In this document: in pieces, positions 1 to 9,336 of the stretch
Numbering within the stretch: the first letter of the stretch is position 1
How the letters are laid out: the number at the start of each line of letters is the position of its first letter
Source: Brucella oryzae
GTDB lineage: Bacteria; Pseudomonadota; Alphaproteobacteria; Rhizobiales; Rhizobiaceae
Assembly: GCA_012103035.1 (NCBI GenBank)
Contig: JAAVLL010000005.1
Coordinates: 62,001-126,000, forward strand
Length of the DNA: 64,000 nt
Direction of reading: 5' to 3'
Notes under the pieces: generated by a model
Told to the model about the DNA's origin: nothing
Seen by the model: the letters and a program-made list of their open reading frames with translations, nothing else
The model's database searches: none
Made by a program: the position numbers and the translations under genes

Positions 1-29
1 TGGCTCGCGATCCCGGCCGCGTCGTCCTT

Positions 30-53
30 CGCAGGGCTGATTAGCCCCGCTTG
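30..53 (+). repeat. Short hairpin motif in the leader of the ParB-like gene
   Basis: The motif CGCAGGGCTGATTAGCCCCG lies about 135 bp before the first gene and recurs with one base less in the loop at 3767-3789. Both fold as GGGCT-loop-AGCCC. The rest of 1-186 holds another hairpin around 89-113 (CCGGCCCG with CGGGCCGG) and no gene. Function unknown; a leader or attenuator element is an inference. Confidence 0.45.
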
Positions 54-186
54 GCTTGCCGGGCAGGGATGCTCGACAGGCAGTTGCACCGGCCCGTCCG
101 CTCCGCGGGCCGGGGATGTCTTCAGAAAAGAAGACGGAGAAGGACCCGCGATCGGCGGTGTCCGCAACCCGAAACGGAGCATCCCA

Positions 187-1906
187 ATGGAACTGAAGTT
201 TGTCGATCCGCGCGCGCTCAAGGAGAATCCCGACAAGGCGCGGCGCTCCAAATCGAGCCCGCAGGCGGACGCCCTGTTGCTGGCCACGATCAAGGTTGTC
301 GGCATCGTGCAGCCGCCTGTCGTCGCCCCGAGACCGAAGGCGGCAACGGCTTTGTCATCGATGCCGGGCATCGTCGCGTGAAGCAGGCAATCGCGGCGGG
401 CCTCGAGGAAATCGCCGTGCTGGTGATCGAGCGCGCGGAGGACGGTGGCGCCATGCGATCGCTGGCCGAGACGCTCGCCCATGAGCAGCTCAATCCCGTC
501 GACCAGTGGCGGGCGATCGAGCGCCTGGTTGCGCTCAACTGGACCGAGGAGGCGATCGCCATCGCGCTGGCATTGCCGGTTCGCCAGATCAAGAAGCTGC
601 GGCTTCTGGCGAACGTCCTGCCATCAATGCTCGATCAGATGGCCAAGGGCGACATGCCCGATGAGCGCCAGCTTCGCACCATCGCTTCCGCCGCACTCGA
701 GGATCAGAAAGAGATCTGGAAGAAGCACAAGCCATCCAAGGCCGACCCGCAGGTCTCATGGTGGGCTGTCGCGCAGGGTCTGACCAAGACCCGCATGTTC
801 GCAAAACATGCCAGTTTCGGGGATGATCTGGCACATGCCTACGGAATCGCCTGGGTCGAGGATCTGTTCGCCCCGGCAGACGAGGACAGCCGTTATACGA
901 CCGACGTCGACGCCTATCTTGGCGCCCAGCAGGAATGGATGGCCAACAACCTTCCCAAGCGCGGCGTCATCGTCGACGCGGGCCAATGGGGCGACGCCAA
1001 GCTGCCACCGAAGGCCGAGCGAGTTTATGGCAAGGCCGGCAAGTCCGATCATACCGCGATGTATCTCGACCGCGAGGGCAAGGTGCAGACGGTCGCCTAT
1101 CGCATGCCCGAGGCAAAGAAGCCGAAGGGCAAGGGTGATGCAACCGACGCCGCAGGTACAGACACGGGGCTGGTCGCTCCCAAGGCCCGTCCGGACGTGA
1201 CGCGCAAGGGGATCGAGATGATCGGGGACTTCCGCACCGATGCGCTGCACGAGGCGCTCGCCCGCGCGCCAATCGAGGAGGACATGCTGATGGCGCTGCT
1301 CGTTCTCGCCTTCGCGGGCAGGAACGTCTCCGTCGATTCCGGTTCCTCGGGCACGGTCTACGGCCACGCGCGGCTGGAGCGTCATGCAGCCCTTCTTTTC
1401 GGGGAAGACGGCAGGCCCGTATACGATCGTGAGACGCTCAACCAGGTCGCGCGTAAGGTCCTGATCGACGTCCTCTCATGCCGGGAGAACAGGACCAACA
1501 GCGGCATCGTCGCTCGGGTCGCCGGCGATACCGTCGGCGCCGACGGCTTCCTGCCGAACATGGGCACGGACGAGTTCATGTCGTGCCTGTCGCGGCCGGC
1601 GCTGGAGGCGTCCTGCAAGGACACGCCAGTCCTGCCGCGTGCCCGCGTCAGGACACGCGCGCAGCCCTCGTCGAGCACTTCAAGGAAGGCCACTTCGTCC
1701 ATCCCTCGGCCCTGTTCGCGCCCGACGTCGCCGAGCTGACGAGCTGGACGGCCCGGTACGCCGCGCCGGACGAGGCTGACGACGACACCGCGCGGGAAGT
1801 CGATGAGCTCGACGGTGATCAGACCGGGGCGACGGCAAACGAGCATCCGGTCGATGACGGCCACACCGTCGAAGAAACTGAAGCCTGGCGCGTCGCCGCC
1901 GAATAG
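187..1906 (+). CDS. ParB/Srx-fold nuclease-like protein (frameshifted)
   Basis: About 573 aa once two frameshifts are repaired. The N-terminus carries the ParB-like fold: a GHRR-type box (DAGHRRVKQAI) followed by ETLAHEQLNPVDQWRAIERL. The middle and acidic C-terminus (ending EETEAWRVAAE) match the long ParB-like proteins carried by rhizobial plasmids. Those are not the RepB/ParB partition partner, and their role is not settled. The first shift is at 324-327, where CCCC should be CCCCC (restores APETEGGNGFVIDAG). The second is at about 1652, where AGGAC should be AGGGAC (restores VRDTRAALVEHF). The start ATG at 187 opens directly into the domain. A second gene of the same type lies at 24079. 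Confidence 0.8.
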
Positions 1907-1998
1907 GCCGCCAATCCACTTCCTCCCACCCACCCCGCCGCCGGCAATCGCGCCGGCGGCGGTTCTGTTTTCATCAACAGCACCACTGGAGAAACAAT

Positions 1999-2468
1999 AT
2001 GTCCGCTCAATTGATCTACGATCTCGTGCCGCTCGGTTCCATCATCCGCTACTCCGACGGCACACCGCGCCCGCCCGAGCGTCATCGCAAGAAACTCGGC
2101 ATGGGAGAGCGCCAATAGCGGCGGCCGCCTGATCCGCAAGACGCCAGCCCGGCAGACCGGGCAGTATTCGTCGCCCGCGCATTTCACGCTGCATGAAGGC
2201 GATTATGGCAGCGGCGGTGTCATCGTCCTGCGCGTCCACAAGAGCTTTTCGGTCGATTGCGGCTCGAAGTTCGTGGTGATCTCCCGACCCGCACCGGGCT
2301 CGGTCCAGGTCTTCGATCGCGCCGGCGAGGTGCCGAACTCGTCTATCTCGCCGCCAACCGGCAGGACGCGGAGACCTGGCTGCAATCTCATCGGTATCCT
2401 AACGCGGTGCTCGAGGACGTATCGGCCGATACCGCGGCGGCCGACGCCGTCGAGGGAGGGCGGCATGA
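1999..2468 (+). CDS. Conserved plasmid protein of unknown function (frameshifted)
   Basis: Start ATG at 1999 has a GGAG Shine-Dalgarno (CTGGAGAAAC). The repaired product starts MSAQLIYDLVPLGSIIRYSD and runs through YSSPAHFTLHEGDYGSGG and ELVYLAANRQDAETWLQSHR, about 155 aa. Shifts lie near 2096 (two bases short) and 2330 (GTGCC for GTGGCC). A third small shift near 2455 would let it end at the TGA overlapping the next ATG (ATGA). I know this type only as a small gene conserved next to ParB-like genes on rhizobial plasmids. It has no catalytic motif or membrane segment that I can see, so its function is unknown. Confidence 0.6.
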
Positions 2469-3096
2469 ACGCGACTGCTCAAACCGAGGCAACGATCGAC
2501 AACACCTCCGGATTCCCGGAGGTGTATTACGGGCGAACGAGCGATGGCCTCTTCGCGGCACTGGTTGGGGAGAACGCTTTTGCGATGATCCCTGCCTACA
2601 ATGGCGGACGCTATCTCGGCCATGCATGGAAGCTGCCTCTGCCCATCTCCGAATGGAAACAGTCCAGCTTCTATGGTCACGGCGGGCAGCTCGACGGCAA
2701 AGCGGCGTTCCGCGCCCGTGTCGAGGAGAACGCCCGACATCAGGCACAATTGCGTAGACTGGCCCGCCGCAGCATCCCGGCTCGGCAAGCAACCCCATGG
2801 GGCTCTCGGATCATGCCACGCACTATGCCGAAGGCGTCGTCTGCCATTCGACCCCGAGCCATGGCGGGTTCCATCTCGACCCCGACCGCAATGCCCACAT
2901 CCATCCCCTTCTGAGAAGCGCCGACGGCTTCTACGAGGAGGATTGCTGCTGGGCGGCCGTTGCGCAGGCCTTTCCCGATCTTTTCACCGATTTCGAGAAA
3001 CGTTGCGCCGAAGAGACCATCCGGCACTGGTATCCCGAGGCCTGGCCGCGATCCCTCACGTCCACACCTAAACGATTGCGGGAGGCCGCCTCATGA
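2465..3096 (+). CDS. DUF7007-like hypothetical protein (frameshifted)
   Basis: About 211 aa after one repair. The N-terminal half (MNATAQTEATIDNTSGFPEV) joins a C-terminal half with GVVCHSTPSHGGFHLDPDRN and DGFYEEDCCWAAVAQAFPDL. This pattern recalls the domain I know as DUF7007, a plasmid/phage protein family without an assigned activity; the family name is from memory. The shift is at about 2799, where TGGGGC should be TGGGGGC (restores TPWGLSDHATHYAEG). The start overlaps the previous gene and the stop overlaps the next start (ATGA), so the three genes look translationally coupled. Confidence 0.6.
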
Positions 3097-3479
3097 CGAT
3101 TGCAGAGCACATCGCCATAATGGCGCGCATGGAAGCTGCCCGCCGGGAGACGCATGCCCATCTCGGGCTGATCGAGCGGCAGATTGCGGCGCGCGCGGAG
3201 CGCCTGATGACCACCTTCCGCGCCAGATCACGCGATTACCGGAAGTCCAGGTCGACATGGAGCCATGCCGACGAGCAGCTCTACCGGGCCACGCTATCGG
3301 AGCTGAACTTTTCCCGTCACCGCGAGGTCGATGGTCTGTCGCGCAAGCTCGCCCGCCAGGATGCGGCGATCGCCGCCTTCCGTCGCCGGCACGGGTTCTC
3401 GGAGGTCGATCCGGAGCTGGATATGGCGGTCCTCCGCGGCCTGATCCTTCGCAGCGCGTCTCCATGCGCGGTTTCGTGA
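3093..3479 (+). CDS. Hypothetical basic protein
   Basis: An open frame of 128 aa whose ATG overlaps the preceding TGA. The sequence is charged and largely helical (ARMEAARRETHAHLGLIERQ; GLSRKLARQDAAIAAFRRRH), rich in Arg and Ala, with no membrane segment or signal peptide. Its position at the end of the ParB-like / DUF7007 run suggests cotranscription. The last ten residues (LILRSASPCAVS) look less natural and may follow another small indel. Function unknown. Confidence 0.55.
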   Translation: MTIAEHIAIMARMEAARRETHAHLGLIERQIAARAERLMTTFRARSRDYRKSRSTWSHADEQLYRATLSELNFSRHREVDGLSRKLARQDAAIAAFRRRHGFSEVDPELDMAVLRGLILRSASPCAVS

Positions 3480-3927
3480 GCCCCGACCTGCGATCAGGAG
3501 GGCAGCCCTGTCCGAAACCGTGTGGCGGGCTGTGCGGGTAACGGGCAATATCCGGGTAGGGCCTGCGGCGACTGTCCGGCCGTGATGCCGGCGAAGCGGA
3601 TTGATCTGTCGCACTTCCTCGCGCGAGCCAATTCATGGAAACGACCCGTGCCGGTCTTCCCGGCGGGTTTGCTGCGGTCTGAACCGGCGGCTGACCCCTT
3701 CAAGGCCGCTTTGCGCCGCGATGCGGCCGGAGCCCGCCGGTCTCGACAAGGCTGGCCCGCGTTCCGCGCAGGGCTGTTAGCCCCGCTTGTCCGCAAGCCA
3801 ACCTTGCTCGCCTGGCAGGCCCCGGACCCTGAAGCGTCCAGTTTCCGCCGGTTCTCTTTGACCGCACCCGCAGAAGACCGGCACGGGGCCGGATCGCCCG
3901 AAGGGCATCGCTAGAAAGGATTGCTTC
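3480..3927. other. Gene-free stretch with repeated hairpin motif
   Basis: No convincing gene in about 450 bp. It contains the second copy (3767-3789) of the GGGCT/AGCCC hairpin seen at 30-53, and GC-rich inverted repeats near 3645-3670 (CCGGTCTTCCCGGCGGG). It ends in an AAAGGA ribosome site (3914-3919) just before the next ATG. It probably serves as a leader for the 3928 gene. Confidence 0.5.
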
Positions 3928-4514
3928 ATGTCCAGTTCAACCCGCTCCACCAAGACCAAGGCTCGCGTCGTCCAACTCCGCAAGGGCACCACCCTCGAAA
4001 TGGTGCGCCTGTGCTGCCCGGATGCCAACCAGGCCGCACTCATCTCCGAGAGCTTCGGGCTCGCTGTCCTCGACAGCGACGGTATCCGGACTTCCACGAG
4101 CGCACCCTGATCGAAAGCGCCGACACCCTCTCCGACGGCCTTTCCGAGAAGGCCATGCAGATCCATCTCCAGCGGATCGTCGGTTCCCATGTCGGGTCTG
4201 CCTACGGGGCGGGGCAGTTCTATTCCAAGGCTGTCACCGAGGCCAAGGACGCGACCGCCCGGCTCGCCAACGACATGCGCGATGAGGATCGCGACGGCCC
4301 GGTCGGGTTCGACAGCGCCGCCCAGCGCAAGCGTGAGTTCGCCGCCGACATGGGTATCCAGGCCCACGCTCTGCGCATGGCCGCCGAGGGCGTGGTCGCA
4401 GCCTACGAGCACATCGTCGGCGAGAGCTGGAAGCCCTACGAGCGTCAGGCCGAAAATCCCGGCCAGGCCGTCAGCCGGCAGGCCGCCGACCTGCAGATGG
4501 CCGCTCTCGGATAG
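3928..4514 (+). CDS. Hypothetical plasmid protein (frameshifted)
   Basis: About 195 aa after one repair. The N-terminus is MSSSTRSTKTKARVVQLRKG. The shift near 4086 (ATCCGG for ATCCCGG) restores VLDSDGIPDFHERTLIESAD. The remainder (AMQIHLQRIVGSHVGSAYGA, FYSKAVTEAKDATARLANDM) is helical and soluble, with no metal-binding or nucleotide motif. AAAGGA precedes the ATG by 8 bases. I do not recognise the family. The location among establishment-type genes is the only functional hint. Confidence 0.6.
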
Positions 4515-4590
4515 GGGCCGCGGGCGGAGCTTCGGCTCCGCCCATCCTCGGGGCTCCCACCCTTGGGATCGCCCGCCGTTCGAACGCCAT

Positions 4591-4914
4591 CTATCCCGAG
4601 GAGTATCGTCTCGAGGTTGAGGGACTTATCGAGGCATGGCGGCCGGAAGTGTGGGCCCGTTCGACAGAATCCCGCCTCGGCTGATAGCCTCGCATCCTCT
4701 TAGCTCGCAACAGGTCGAGGAATAGGCTGACCGCATCTAGCTCGTTGTCGAACGAATGCTGGACCGTTCGGCCTCGTGTTCCGATCCGGCCCCACCGGCG
4801 AACGAGGCGGGTCTGGCCGAACAGGGTCTCCTCGATCGACAGCGCGTAGAACCGCGCCATCCTCCGGTCCGGGTCTGTGCGTTCGACATAGAGATGGTAT
4901 GGCTGCGCGATCAT
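4591..4914 (-). CDS. WGR-domain protein
   Basis: The translation contains the hallmark RRWGRIGTRGR followed by TVQHSFDNELDAVSLFLDLL, the WGR domain (about 80 aa) found alone in small bacterial proteins and in PARP-type proteins, where it contacts nucleic acid. The ATG at 4914 (MIAQPYHLYVERTDPDRRMA) begins right at the domain; a GTG at 4968 is an alternative. The family usually ends soon after the RGYQPR found here. The further 27 residues look out of frame and may reflect an indel near 4670. It is convergent with the upstream genes. The exact role of stand-alone WGR proteins is unknown. Confidence 0.75.
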   Translation of the reverse strand: MIAQPYHLYVERTDPDRRMARFYALSIEETLFGQTRLVRRWGRIGTRGRTVQHSFDNELDAVSLFLDLLRAKRMRGYQPRRDSVERAHTSGRHASISPSTSRRYSSG

Positions 4915-5101
4915 GCTGAGCAGAATCGCGCAGCCGGAATCCGTCGTCCAATGACAGGTTTGAATCACTGGGAAGGGATCGATTTATTCCCGTGATAGGT
5001 GGCGGGAACTTCAGCAGGTATAGGGCGGCCTTACCCGCGTCCGGCTTGCGCGGGACCGGGAGACGGAGGGAAGCAGGAAGACGCATGGCGCGGCCGGCGC
5101 A

Positions 5102-5272
5102 ATCGCGGCCGTCACGATTGGTGGTCCTGCTCCGGTCCTCGTTCCGCGAAACGGCGAAGCCGTCCTCCACTGCCGTTCCGGCCCGGCTGCGACCTCTCTC
5201 ATTCTTCCGATTCATCCTCCGGGTTCGCGGACCTGCGGTCCTCTCGCGGGCGGACCTCGTGACGGCCGCGAT
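5102..5272 (+). promoter_or_regulatory. Structured leader of ardC (long-range 16-bp stem)
   Basis: ATCGCGGCCGTCACGA at 5102-5117 is perfectly complementary to TCGTGACGGCCGCGAT at 5257-5272, enclosing 139 nt. The enclosed part includes the hairpin ACGGC-GAA-GCCGT at 5154-5166 and the box CCTCCACTGCCGTTCCGGCC (5164-5183), which also occurs in the leaders of the DUF736-type genes. It sits directly before the ardC ribosome site. Confidence 0.6.
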
Positions 5273-5301
5273 CGGCGCGGCCTCGAATGGAGGTTCGAAT
5301 G

Positions 5302-6223
5302 ATGAACAGGAAAGACAGCAAACCCCGCGTCGACATCTACGCGAAGATCACCGACCGCATCGTCGCGGATCTCGAGAAAGGCGTCCGCCCATGGGTAAGA
5401 CCCTGGAGCGAAGCCAACACCGCCGGCCGCATCACGCGACCGCTGCGGCATAATGGAACGCCCTACCAGGGCATCAACATCATCCTGCTCTGGTCGGAGG
5501 CGGTCGCACGCGGCTTCGCTTCGCCCATCTGGATGACGTTCAAGCAAGCGATCGAGCTTGGCGGGCATGTCCGCAAGGGCGAGAGCGGCTCGACCGTCGT
5601 CTATGCCAGCCAATTCACCAAGACCGAAACCGACGAGCGCGGCGATGAGGTCGAGCGCGGTATCCCGTTCCTTAAGGCCTATTCGGTCTTCAACGTCGAC
5701 CAGATCGAGGGATTGCCGGACCACTATTACGGTGCGCCGCCGCCGGTGACCGATCCCGTCACGCGCATCGCCCACGCTGATGCGTTTTTGACGCGACCGG
5801 CGCCAGGGTCGTCTATGGCGGCGCCAAGGCATTCTACGCGCCCTCGTCCGACCACATCCAGCTCCCAGTCTTCGAGAGCTTCCGCGACGCGGAATCCTTC
5901 GTTGCCGTCAGGGCGCACGAGACCATCCACTGGACAGCTCCGGCCCACCGGGTCAACCGCGATCTCAGCCGCTACCACAAGGATCGTAGCGAACGCAGTC
6001 GCGAGGAGCTGATCGCCGAACTGGGGCGGTTTTCCTCTGCGCCGATCTCGGCATCGTACCGGAGCTCGAGCCGCGGCCTGACCACGCCAGTTACCTCGCG
6101 TCCTGGCTCGAGGTGCTCTCCAACGAGAAGCGCTTCATTTTCTCGGCCGCCGCGCACGCTCAACGCGCAGCGACCTACCTGCACGATCTTCAGCCGGCGG
6201 CCAGGATTGCGGAGGCGGCCTGA
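5302..6223 (+). CDS. ardC: ArdC-like antirestriction protein, copy 1 (frameshifted)
   Basis: The N-terminal ssDNA-binding domain (DUF1738) spans about residues 1-125: VDIYAKITDRIVADLEKGVR, RPLRHNGTPYQGINIILLW, GGHVRKGESGSTVVYAS. The C-terminal zincin-like peptidase domain carries HETIH (5919-5933). About 307 aa once repaired. Shifts are at 5789 (TTTTTGAC for TTTTTCGAC) and 6021-6025 (GGGG for GGGGG, restoring ELGAVFLCADLG). The start ATG at 5302 lies 8 bases after GGAGG. ArdC from IncW plasmid pSa protects incoming DNA in the recipient, so an establishment role is likely here. A paralogue is at 28724. Confidence 0.88.
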
Positions 6224-6641
6224 TGCCAGGGCCCGACCGTTGCCGTGCGGGAACTCTGCCGCTGGCCGGTCAATGACGGGAGGTCGGGATGGGGATGGCA
6301 CCTCTCGCCGCGCGGGGATCCGCAAGGTGATGCCGATGTAGGGACGTCCGTCTTCATTCCGGTTGTTTCTGCTACGGGCACGCCCAACTGCGTCCTCGAT
6401 GTGGCTGGTCTGACCGAAGGCCGATCTCGCTGCGCTCGGTCTCGCTCTCATCCCGCAACGGCTGGTCTCGACTTTCTTCCCCTGACGGCTTCGCCGCCAT
6501 TCCGCGCGGATCAAGAAAGTCTCATCCTGCCGCCCTCCACTGACGTTCCGGCCCGTTGGGTGCCGGTCGATCGCCTCCGGTCTGTCGACCGCCATCGAGG
6601 TCGCGGCGGTCGCGGCCCGAGAAATCAAAGGAATGAGACAA
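6224..6641 (+). promoter_or_regulatory. Leader of the first DUF736 gene with stem-loop and conserved box
   Basis: No gene in this 418-bp stretch. GACTTTCTT (6470-6478) pairs perfectly with AAGAAAGTC (6513-6521) around a 34-nt loop that holds CGGC-TTC-GCCG and TTCCGCGCG. This is the same layout as the leaders at 27281-27334, 28011-28053 and 32676-32718. It is followed by the shared box CCTCCACTGACGTTCCGGCC at 6534-6553. A weaker long-range pairing joins 6229-6239 with 6607-6618. AAAGGA precedes the gene. Confidence 0.6.
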
Positions 6642-6952
6642 ATGGCTACCATCGGCACCTTCACCTCCACCGGCACCGGCTTCAACGGCGTCATCAAGAC
6701 CCTCAACCTCAACGTCAAGGCCAAGCTGGTCCGCGTCGAGAACCCTTCCGACAAAGGTCCGCACTTTCGCATCTTCGCGGCAGCCAACGTCGAACTGGGC
6801 GCCGCCTGGCAGAAGACCTCCAACGAGGGCCGCGACTACCTTTCGGTCAAGCTGGACGATCCGAGCTTCCCGCTCCGATCTATGCCACCCTGGTTGAGGT
6901 GGAAAGCGAGGAAGGCCTTCAGCTGATCTGGTCCCGACCGAACCGGGACTGA
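6642..6952 (+). CDS. DUF736-family protein, copy 1 (frameshifted)
   Basis: About 103 aa after repair. [40 protein letters not shown] and [20 protein letters not shown] are the DUF736 signature. This is a small plasmid-borne beta-rich family without a known function. One base is missing near 6870 (TTCCCGCTCC for TTCCCGGCTCC), which restores [20 protein letters not shown]. The second ATG (6642) is chosen because it is 9 bases after AAAGGA and opens the family's usual N-terminus. It lies 420 bp after ardC. Two more DUF736 genes (26862, 32825) belong to a different subtype. Confidence 0.82.
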
Positions 6953-7032
6953 GGCTCCCGCCAGAGGGCTCCGCCGCAAGGCGGGCCTTCAGCCTTCCAC
7001 CGACGAGCAGCCACAACCGAAAGGAACCATAC

Positions 7033-7227
7033 ATGACGACTACCAACCGCGCCGAAGCGAAGGCCCTTCATCCTCAGGACATCGCCGTCTGGCCGGACGG
7101 AACATGGGCCGAACTCGGCGACGTCTGGAACGGCGAATACGGCTTCATGTCCGACGACTACGAGGTCGTGCCGCTCGAGGACCATGCCCGTCTGAAGGCC
7201 CTCGGCATCGACGGAGAGGTGCTGTGA
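7033..7227 (+). CDS. Small acidic hypothetical protein
   Basis: An intact 64-aa frame: MTTTNRAEAKALHPQDIAVW, then a Trp/Tyr/Asp-rich core (PDGTWAELGDVWNGEYGFMS) and DDYEVVPLEDHARLKALGID. AAAGGAACC lies 8 bases before the ATG. No membrane segment. It probably follows the DUF736 gene in one transcript (80 bp gap). I do not recognise a family. Confidence 0.6.
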   Translation: MTTTNRAEAKALHPQDIAVWPDGTWAELGDVWNGEYGFMSDDYEVVPLEDHARLKALGIDGEVL

Positions 7228-7385
7228 CCGGCGCCACTGCACGCCCTCGCCGCCCCGGAGCGGGGCCTTCTGCTTGACGCCACGGTCAAATGGAATGGCC
7301 AGCCTTAGCGGCGAAAGGACTGCCGAGACTGGCTTTCGAGCCGAATTTCGGCTATACAAAAGAGCAAGTTACAGGAGCCTGAAAC

Positions 7386-7676
7386 ATGACCGCAACGCTA
7401 ATGGAAAGCCCCGTTGTCGCGGATCGAGCACACGCGTTGCGGCTTGCCAAACAGGTCATCAAGACCCTCGACCCGAAGCCGCTTGAGCCCATCGTCGCAG
7501 CGATGCTGACCGACGGCCACAAGGCCGCGCTTTCGGCAATGGCCGTGTCGCGAGATGAGCCGAACCTGTTCGAACAGTTCCTCGTCCTGTGTGAAGAGGC
7601 CGGGCGGTTGAGCGAAGCGGATTGCGATCAGCTGGGCGAAGCCTATGTCGAAGCGAGGCGTGCCCGTGCCGCTTGA
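7386..7676 (+). CDS. Candidate antitoxin partner of the FIC-BID protein
   Basis: A 96-aa soluble helical protein (ALRLAKQVIKTLDPKPLEPI, NLFEQFLVLCEEAGRLSEAD) whose TGA overlaps the ATG of the Fic gene by one base (TGATG). This is the tight coupling usual for antitoxin-toxin pairs. In the Bartonella VbhA-VbhT pair, the small upstream protein blocks the Fic active site with an [S/T]xxxE[G/N] helix. I cannot find that motif here. So it is either a different type of inhibitor, or not an antitoxin. The antitoxin call is inferred from position only. Confidence 0.5.
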   Translation: MTATLMESPVVADRAHALRLAKQVIKTLDPKPLEPIVAAMLTDGHKAALSAMAVSRDEPNLFEQFLVLCEEAGRLSEADCDQLGEAYVEARRARAA

Positions 7677-9060
7677 TGAGTGACCCCTATCTTTACCCGG
7701 GCACAACAGTCCTCATCAATCATTTCAACATCAGGGATCAGGCCAAACTCGACAGCAAGGAGCGTCGGGAGACCCTGAAGACGTTGAAGGGTCTCTACGA
7801 CAATCCGGTCAAGGGCGAATTCGACCTCGCGCACCTGCTGGAAATACACCGGCGCGTCTTCGCGCCGGTGTATCCGTTCGCCGGCGAAATCCGCCGCATC
7901 GATATGGTCAAGGCCGAGGAGAAACTGGGCGGCGGCAGTGTCGAGTACGCGCCGTTCCATCTGGCGCGTCTCCAGGCCGAACACTGCCTGAAGCAACTCA
8001 ATGCCCGCGACTGGTCGGGTCTCATGGACCTGTCGCGGCCGGAGGACATGGCCTCATTTGCAGGCATGGTTGTCGACCTCTGGAAGGTCCATCCGTTCCG
8101 GGAAGGCAATACGCGCACGACCATGACCTTCATGCACCAGTTTGCGGCGGCCAAGGGGTTCGCGCTCGACCGTGAGTTGATCCGTACCAATGCTGAATAT
8201 GTCCGCCATGCGCTGGTGGTCGGCACCCATGGCGAAACTCATTATCTGACACGCATCCTGACCGACGCGCGCCAACGCGAACATGCGCGCGAGCAGAGCC
8301 AGGCGCGCATGGGGAACCAAAGCCGCACTGACATTGGACAGTCGGAGCGGGCTGTACTGCTTCCCGGCCGTACCCTTGCCCCGGAAGTTCTCAAGGCCGA
8401 GCTGCAAGAACGGATTGCCGCTTCCGAAAGCGCCACCGAGGCTATGAAACGCCTTATCACCACGGCAAAGGCGGTATTTGCCGACCACGGGCCGGTGGTG
8501 GAAATTATCCGGAATGCCGCTCTTGAGGGCGAGATCGGCAATCGGCAGGTGATTTCGGAGTTGCGGGATGCTCCGGAGCGTTTCGGGCCGCTTGCCGGAA
8601 GGGACGCTATTCTTGCGAGCCGGCAGGAGCGGGAGGCACACCGGCAAGCGATCGCTGCAAAGCGCACGCTTCGCGGGATCGCCGAGAGTTACCTCAAGAT
8701 CGTGTACGGAATCCGGCAGACGATGCAGCAGCAGCGTCATGATGAGGTGCGGCGGGCCAGCGTGGAGGTCCGGCGGCCAAGCGGCGAGCTCCTGAGCGCG
8801 ATTGATAGGGGTGATGCGCTGTCGCCCGAGCTCAAGGTCGAGCTGCGGCAGACCACGAGCGCATTCGAGCGCCGTTTCGGCGATGATCTGGCCGCATTGC
8901 GCTCGGGCAGAATCTCGGTCCACTTGCCACCAGGCACGGCGTCGACGAGAAACGGCTCGAGGAAGCGACAGGCGTACTGAAGGCGCTCGACCGAGCCCAG
9001 GCTCAGGAGTGCACCAGGGCACAATTACGGTCTCTCGATAGGCACGGCCCCACCCGATAA
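7676..9060 (+). CDS. FIC-BID protein, VbhT-like adenylyltransferase toxin/effector (frameshifted)
   Basis: The Fic domain covers about residues 20-200, with the active-site loop HPFREGNTR (8092-8118). Fic enzymes move AMP from ATP onto a target Ser/Thr/Tyr hydroxyl. The C-terminal half matches the BID domain, the T4SS translocation signal of Bartonella Bep proteins and TraA relaxases: RFGPLAGRDAI, a Tyr after the helix (RGIAESYLKIVYG) and SAFERRFGDDL. One base missing near 8938 gives an early stop at 8980. Repaired, the frame runs on as GVDEKRLEEATGVLKALDRA to 9060, about 461 aa. Order and domain content agree with plasmid-borne VbhT. The BID tail suggests transfer through a T4SS into recipient cells; that is inference. 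Confidence 0.82.
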
Positions 9061-9336
9061 TCCCATGCCGTCTGGAACGTGGCATTCAGCTGTGCCGGCC
9101 GGCCCGCCGAGCGCGGTCGTTCAGCCCTCTTTGGACCTCCCCTTGTGGGGACATCTGTCGTACGTTTTCTCGATCTGAACGAGCAGGCAGCGCCATGCGC
9201 CGTTTCTCCACAACCCAACCTTTGCGCTGCAGCTGAAGTCGACCGTTTGCGGACCAAGACAGCGGAGGATTACCGGAATTCCGTTCCATGACGCCGGACT
9301 CTAAGCTAAACCTCACCAGAGGGCGGGAGGACGAAG
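9061..9336. other. Gene-free stretch
   Basis: About 275 bp with no supported gene. GGGCGGGAGGACG just before 9337 supplies the ribosome site of the next gene. I see no clear promoter, terminator or repeat. Confidence 0.4.
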
